Origin: Trema orientale
Taxonomy: Eukaryota > Streptophyta > Magnoliopsida > Rosales > Cannabaceae
Direction: 5' to 3'
NCBI GenBank assembly: GCA_002914845.1
Contig: JXTC01000145.1
Span: 136,792-200,791 of the forward strand
Length of the DNA stretch: 64,000 bases
Shown one piece after another: positions 57,801 to 64,000 of the stretch. The position numbers were made by a program, and so were the translations under genes. How positions within the stretch are numbered: position 1 is the stretch's first letter; every line of letters begins with the position of its first letter. The notes beneath the pieces are model-generated. The model was not told the origin of the DNA. It saw nothing but the letters and a program-made list of their open reading frames with translations, and did not search any database.

Positions 57801-60800
57801 TGGTTCATGGTTTTGTTCCGAGCTAAAATTTATGCCTAATGGGCCTGAATATCATTATTCGTTTGACTTTTTTGTGTGCTTTAAATGCATGCTTCAGTTT
57901 GAGTCAATTACAACGTCAACTTTTAGAAAGCATGATTTAATTCAAGTTTGGATGCATTATGATAACAGAGCCATAAAATGATTATTTTATGTTGACTTCG
58001 AATCTTTGAAATCACATCCTGAAGTTCTGTTATTTCCTCGGTACAGGTTCCTCGCTTGGTTCGGATGCATTCTAATGAGATGGAGGTTAGAGTTTGTTTG
58101 GGATTATGCTAATCTACTTTTTTTACTTTCTCTGTGTGACAGTATTTTTTTGGGAATCAATCAAACATTTCTAAGATTTCTCTGTTTAAGTGCTAGCTCC
58201 AGGGGCAAATCTTTAGTAGTTTACGGTAGTTTTAGTTGAGATAGGGGGAGTTGAAAATTGCGTATCATAGCAGTGCAATTGTTGCGTTATTAGATTGATA
58301 GATGCAGATTATACTTCAACTTGATTCATGTTGACTGACATCATATATTGTCTTTGGTTTTTCTTCTCTAGGATATTCAAGAGGCACATGCTGGGCAAAT
58401 AGTTGCTGTGTTTGGTGTAGATTGTGCATCAGGTTTGACTACTACAAATGCATAGAACAAAGACCTGCACACACACGTAACAATATTTACTTCTTTTTCC
58501 TGTGTGATTCTCGTGGTCTTCTTTTTTAATCCTTATTCTTAGACATTTTGTCAAATCATCAGGAGATACGTTTACTGATGGGTCAGTTAGATATACCATG
58601 ACTTCTATGAATGTTCCTGAACCAGTGATGTCCTTGGCTGTTCAACCAGTCTCAAAAGATTCTGGAGGACAAGTAAGTGGGTTCTATGAAAATGTGTGTG
58701 CAAATCTATAAGTGCTTGGTGTTATCCTAATCATATGCTTATTATTTGGTCTAGTTTTCGAAGGCTTTGAATCGTTTCCAGAAAGAGGACCCTACTTTCC
58801 GTGTTGGCTTAGATGCTGAGAGTGGGCAGGTCTGTTTGTTATTGCCATTATTTCTTCCTCATTTGTTTAGAAAATCAATCCTAATTTGTTTTTCTGGCTT
58901 CAAGAATAATTCCTGTTTCTTTTGCTGATCAATCATCCCTTGATCAGACAATCATTTCTGGAATGGGAGAGCTACATTTGGAAGTATATGTTGAACGGAT
59001 TCGGAGAGAGTATAAGGTGCCTAACCTTCTGCCTTCTTTAGATTTATAATATGGGAAAGTCTCATGCTATTTCTGATTGGTATGCGACCTTATATTAACA
59101 AGTTATTCTTTCTTCATACTTTTTCCTTGAACAGGTTGACGCTATTGTTGGAAAACCTCGTGTGAACTTCAGAGAGACTGTTACTCAACGGGCTGAGTTT
59201 GATTATTTACATAAGAAGCAAACTGGGGGACAAGGTCAATATGGAAGAGTATGTGGGTAAGCATGCATGAAAGACCTTTATGTAGCACTACTAGGTTGGT
59301 TTGTGTTCAGTAACATGTTAAACCTGTTATATATGGCCCCTACATAAGGATTCTTGTTAGTTGCATGGAAACTTTGTTGATTAACTTGCTAATCCACTGG
59401 GCTCGCCGTATTTTCTTTACATCATATTCTCTGGTAATACTGGCTAATTTTATGCCTCGTGGTGTACTTATGTCTGTTTATATTTGTATCTTCAGATATA
59501 TTGAACCACTTCCTCCAGGGTCAGCAACCAAGTTTGAATTCGAAAACTTGATCGTTGGACAAGCCATACCATCAAATTTTATTCCAGCTATTGAGAAGGG
59601 TTTTAAAGAAGCAGCCAATTCGTGAGTTGTTTGCCCCTTCTGGCATTTTATGGGTTATGTGATCTCTTATCTCGGACTGATGAGTGTGTTAAAGGGATTC
59701 AGCATTACACATTGATCCACTTCTTATTTTGTGAGCTCACAATGGTGCAACCCCCACCTCCTTTTTTTTTCCCTTAATGTACAGGGGCTCATTAATTGGA
59801 CATCCAGTCGAAAATATTCGTATTTGTTTGACTGATGGAGCTTCTCATGCTGTGGATTCCAGTGAACTTGCATTTAAGTTAGCTGCAATATATGCATTTA
59901 GAAAGGTTCTTCTCGTATCCTGTCTTTGTATTTTGGATTGCGACCATGTATATATATATATATTTTTATTTTTATTGGCTTTTCTCCCCTGATTTTTTAA
60001 ATTAGTGTGTTTATTTTATTGTATTTCGTTGCTCAGTGCTATACGGCTGCAAGACCTGTGATATTGGAGCCTGTTATGCTGGTGGAGTTGAAAGTACCCA
60101 CAGAATTTCAGGGCACTGTTGCTGGTGATATTAATAAGTAAGTTTGTGCATCCACTCTTTTAGAGGCTGTAATATTAATGTTCCATAACAATTTTGGTGA
60201 TTGAAAATACACCCTTCACATAATGTAGGAGGAAAGGTGTGATTGTTGGGAATGACCAGGAAGGAGATGATTCTGTTATTACTGCCCAAGTAAGTCATTA
60301 ATGTTTTCACATTAGACTTAGTTGATTATTTCTATGAACATGCTTTAGTTTCTAGTTTTTCTCTGATATATTTATTATCAAAAGGCTAGGGGCTTCTATC
60401 TCTGAATATTAAAAGGCTGGTTGAGTTGCAATCTAGTGTTCTGCACTGGATGGATACTTCACAAGCATTAATAACACTCATCATCGGTCTATGAACCAAG
60501 TAAAACTAAAATTTAGCCCAACTTAATTGTCTTGCTATTTCTTAATTGCCATTTACACCACCTACACTCCAGAGATTTCTTCTAGGAAATTTTAATCTCG
60601 GTCATTGGCAATAACTCTGGCTTTTTGATTGTACTGAGCTTCTTGCAAATCATGATTTTGGCTCTCCAGGTCCCTCTAAACAATATGTTCGGGTACTCGA
60701 CGTCTCTCCGTTCAATGACACAGGTAAAGTGAAAGATCGTCCAATAAATTTGTAAATCCATCCTTTTTGGTTTATAAAAATGTAATCCTTTTTCATTTGC

Positions 60801-60944
60801 TATGCACTCTATGCTTATTTGTTTATTCCATCTTTGCAGGGGAAGGGTGAGTTCACAATGGAGTACAAGGAGCATCTGCCTGTTTCTCACGATGTGCAGA
60901 TGCAACTAGTGAACAATTACAAGGGAACCAAAGAGGCCGAATAG
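54862..60944 (+). CDS. MEFG: Mitochondrial elongation factor G (translocase)
   Basis: Twenty exons: 54862-55266, 55601-55822, 56149-56270, 56373-56523, 56877-56948, 57334-57429, 57514-57602, 57711-57777, 58047-58085, 58372-58432, 58563-58672, 58755-58829, 58948-59016, 59135-59256, 59496-59621, 59785-59905, 60037-60137, 60229-60289, 60670-60723, 60840-60944. Every phase agrees and the sum is 755 residues, as in Arabidopsis At2g45030 (about 754). The product moves tRNA and mRNA through the mitochondrial ribosome using GTP. The first ~55 residues are Arg/Ser/Ala-rich, a mitochondrial presequence. GTPase motifs: [16 protein letters not shown] (G1), [10 protein letters not shown] (G2), [10 protein letters not shown] (G3), NKLDRMGAD (G4). 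Domain IV has GGQGQYGRV, and domain V ends [15 protein letters not shown]. The exon 14-15 join reads GRVCGYIEP. No lesion seen. Confidence 0.96.
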
Positions 60945-61508
60945 TCAGTTTCTTGACGAAGCATTTACATCTTTTTTTGGTATTGACGATAGTCATGTTT
61001 TTATGGCATTTTTTTTTTCGATATTAAATTATAGCGAGTATATTAGACATAAAGGTTTTTCTTTTTTTTTTTTTAAAAAAAAAACCTCCATCCGGAAATT
61101 TTGACTAGCACTAGTAGGATTTTGGTTGCCCATGATTCAGGGGAGATATGTATCAATAAACCGTACTTCCCCATGTTTAACAGTATAGCATATAATTCAA
61201 GTGTGCTTTTCATTGTGAATTATTTATTCATCCTACCGTGTTTAATATTGGGGTCTCTCTTACACTAACATTCAAACGTGAACCAATTAACTAACACTTC
61301 TGCTTGCGGGCACTTTAAGATTGCATAAGGAACACACAATAATAGATGTCCAAAAGGGCCAAAACTATATTGGTAATTAATTCATGTTTGTATCAACCCC
61401 TCAAAAGAAGATTAGTCTTCCTATTTGAGTAAACTTGGTCCCAACTAGGAGAAAGAAAAGTCTGGTCCGAGAAGCACAACTGCAAAAGAGCGCAAACAGT
61501 GTGGATGA
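60945..61508. other. Convergent intergenic region
   Basis: Holds the 3' UTRs of EF-G (plus) and of the hydrolase-like gene (minus). No further gene. Confidence 0.6.
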
Positions 61509-63881
61509 CTAAGTGAACGCTTCTCGCAAATTTGTGGGCAGTTCAAGGTCAGCTTCAAATTCACTAAGGGGAGAAAAATAGCGGTCCACCATGTCCTCGG
61601 ATACTAGTTCTAAGGTTGGAGGATCCCACTGCATATCAAAACATGATTGTTACAATTCAACCATTGCCATTCAGCTCTGTGGTGCTAATAGTGACTTAGT
61701 AAAAGTATGCATATGTGGTCATGTGGAATAGATTGTTCTTATTATCCACGTATGTGATACTTCTAGAACTACCGAGTACAATGAACAAGGACAGACAGAG
61801 TAAAGCAAACAAAGTGATGAAGACAGACAGAGTAAAGCAAACAAAGTGATGAAGAATCTTGGTTATGAAACTACTCTGCATCAAAAAATTAGAATTTCTG
61901 ATCGTATTACATCTTCGAAAATGTTGCAGACACATTGACTATTAAAAAAAAAAAAATTAAGAAAAATGATACCTTTGGTGCCAAGTCCTTCTCCACCACT
62001 CGGGCCCGTACCCCCTGATGAGGACGAATCAAGTAAGACATTATGATTGATTTCTGACAAAGTTTGGAACATTTTGTTTAATTGATGGGCGAATGAAGGA
62101 ATCTCTATACCTCCAAAAAGTCACCCGAAATCTGCTTAGAGAACCCCTGCAATGACATTCGGTATTCCCGGACCAGGCACCGATCAAGAGTCTGAAATCT
62201 ACCTTCTCGTATCTGAAATCAATTATTAGGACCGTTAGTCAGATCATAGGCTATGTGACACAATCATTTTTCAAGAAAAGAAAAAAGGGAGATAGACTTA
62301 CAGATCTCAAGGAAACCTTCAAGCTCAATGGTGAAACTTCTTTTAGTCTCTTGACCGTGGAAACACACCATGGATCATTCGTTCTAGCTGCCTCACTCTC
62401 CTGGCCATTGGTTTTTCAGAAGCAAAATAAGGTGTTGTCCAAGATGGAACAATTTTCGATGTATTTTGAGAGAGATCACATGAAAATATTTAGTCAGGTT
62501 ATGGTTCTAAATAAACAAAGATAAGAAAGACTGATATATACTAACCATTGCGTCAATGATTTCTTCGACACTGTCATGGCTGAAACACTTATCCACTGTT
62601 TCAATCCTAAACAAATCAGAAATTGTCAAATAAGCTCATTAAGATCATTATACAAATGAGGAGAGTTCTGAATAATACACAGAAGGGAAACTGAAATTCA
62701 AAACTAAACAGATGAGAAGTGTTCTGAACATTTTACAGAAGAGAAACCGAAATTTTAAACTCATTCAAATTGACGAGAAATAATAGGGACAGAAATATTA
62801 TAGAAGGATTTTTTAATTGGACAGATATATTATTGGACAGAAACCTGCTAAGCACACCCTTTTCTGGATAGACAAGTTCACTGTAATTTTCTAAGGAACT
62901 TTCAACCACCGAAGGATCATCAGTGACTAACGTCCCAAGTTGTTCTTCAATCGATTGAATCCTCTAGGAAATAATGAAAACCAATCAGGTAATGATATAT
63001 ACAAAACAAAAATAAAAAGCAAGAAGAAGAAGAAGAAGGAAAAAGCGTCTCCTAACTGAGCTATGCGAATAGTGTGTAGCAAGCCCACAAGCAACCATTT
63101 CTGCTCCATTGAGTTTCTCTCCTGTTAGAGCCAAGTACTCCCCTGCAAATAAACATAAATTTACTAAGTAACAATGAAAAAGCAATGAAGGTTCGTAATT
63201 CTCATCCACCAAATATAGATTTTTACATACTTTCGTTTCCGGAAGGAGCCTTAAATTCAACCGATCACAACTCTTGGAATCAAGGTACATGAAAACACCT
63301 TACTCTACTTTCTATATAAATTAACACAACTAATAGGAAAGGCGCATCATACTAACAAAGTTTCTGTCTGCTCGTCTGAGCAAAAACCCAAGTCTGACTC
63401 CAATTATAGGTAACTTAAATATTCCTCAACAACCATGACAGCATACCTAAGTGACCTGGTAGATGTGAGAGATAAAAGGATGCTCCAGCATCAGGGTGAA
63501 AACCAATTAGAGTTTCAGGGGTAGCAAAAACCTGCAGGTAAGGATACAATATTAATTATTCCAGCAGAGAGAATATTTCTTTTGAAAATGTAATTTCACC
63601 CTCAAAGTAAAGTTAAAAAGCAGAAATATATCCACGTCTTTTTCTAAAGAGCTTGAATTTGGGAAACCCAAGAAACATGACGCATAAAATTATTTTACAT
63701 ATAAGGACAAGAGAAAAGGAAATAATAATCGAAGCAACAGTTTCCAATAACAGGAAAAACAATAGCATGCAACATATGCTTATGTTCAGATATTTACAGT
63801 TCTTTCAGTTGCAAGACGGAACGTCCCAGGGATTGAGACTCCAGCACCTCCACCCATGGTAATCCCATTCAAAATAGCCAC
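61509..63881 (-). CDS. 3-hydroxyisobutyryl-CoA hydrolase-like protein, mitochondrial (3' part; 5' exons off window)
   Basis: Nine exons in minus order: 63881-63798, 63531-63447, 63142-63057, 62963-62845, 62606-62546, 62400-62302, 62212-62111, 62014-61973, 61628-61509. They give 265 residues to a TAG at 61511-61509 with all phases matching. The first visible exon has the crotonase oxyanion-hole motif NGITMGGGAGVS. Next come ETLIGFHPDAGASFYLSHL with the catalytic glutamate/aspartate region, EYLALTGEKLNGAEMVACGL, VKRLKEVSPLSLKVSLRS and the C-terminal WDPPTLELVSEDMVDRYF. This fits the plant mitochondrial group (At3g60510/At4g31810), related to CHY1 of valine breakdown. As I recall, members of this group have been reported as mitoribosome component mS47, so a ribosomal role is possible. 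No exon is seen between 63882 and 64000. Confidence 0.9.
61790..61854 (-). repeat. 32-bp tandem duplication in the last intron of the hydrolase-like gene
   Basis: GACAGACAGAGTAAAGCAAA and the next 12 bases occur twice, starting at 61790 and 61822, without mismatch in the compared part. They lie between the exons at 61628 and 61973. Confidence 0.85.
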
Positions 63882-64000
63882 CTGCAAGGCAACTGTCACT
63901 GTAACTAGACTCATGAATAAGTATCTATAAAGAATTTTCTTGATGGTAAGGTAACAAACAGAACACAACCAAAACTCATCTAGAAATACTTTTGTTTGTT

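Noticed and set aside
1..64000. CRISPR arrays, phage or bacterial defence genes, rRNA or operons
   Set aside because: The window is plant nuclear DNA with spliced genes. The tandem repeats found have no CRISPR-like repeat-spacer form.

Overview
The window is nuclear DNA from a flowering plant, almost certainly a eudicot. The genes are split by GT-AG introns, introns and intergenic DNA are AT-rich, and mobile elements of several plant classes lie between the genes. The gene order is also telling. A CHR10/ASG3 helicase, CCD7/MAX3, NUP62, a PLAC8 protein and a mitochondrial elongation factor G occur in the same order as I recall for Arabidopsis At2g44980-At2g45030, so this looks like a conserved microsyntenic block enlarged by insertions. 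I cannot name the species.

Layout. At 94-274 (minus) is the first coding exon of a CHR10/ASG3-type SNF2 helicase cut by the left edge. From 1.6 to 12.6 kb the DNA is mostly transposons: a 3-kb solo LTR (1639-4627), an older LTR-like remnant carrying a 236-bp MITE, and a complete but decayed MuDR/Mutator element (5748-12573) with long terminal inverted repeats, a broken mudrA-type transposase and a tandem-repeat array holding palindromes. An F-box/LRR/FBD gene follows (coding 14010-16211). After a gene-poor stretch comes CCD7 (20949-25909), a strigolactone-pathway dioxygenase whose long first intron holds nested hairpin elements. NUP62 (26967-32254, minus) lies tail-to-tail with CCD7. A full-length decayed LINE (33761-39905) and a previously hidden 1.26-kb inverted-repeat element (40384-41646) come next, then an uncharacterised gene for a probable tail-anchored protein (42002-43741) and a PLAC8 gene (46590-48333). 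Two 5'-truncated LINEs on the minus strand follow, one carrying a nested tRNA-derived SINE. The right end holds mitochondrial EF-G (54862-60944, 20 exons) and, converging on it, the 3' part of a mitochondrial 3-hydroxyisobutyryl-CoA hydrolase-like gene (61509-63881, minus).

The genes do not form a pathway. They are housekeeping or developmental genes (chromatin remodelling, strigolactone synthesis, nuclear pore, mitochondrial translation, acyl-CoA metabolism) held together by ancestry. For each gene I traced the splice sites by hand, and reading frame is kept across every junction, so the gene models are strong even though no transcript data were used. I did not find a new defence, metabolic or regulatory system. 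What is of interest is in the mobile elements: the MULE subterminal palindromes, a near-perfect hairpin inside CCD7 intron 1, a decoy exon in the PLAC8 gene and several unlabelled inverted-repeat families.
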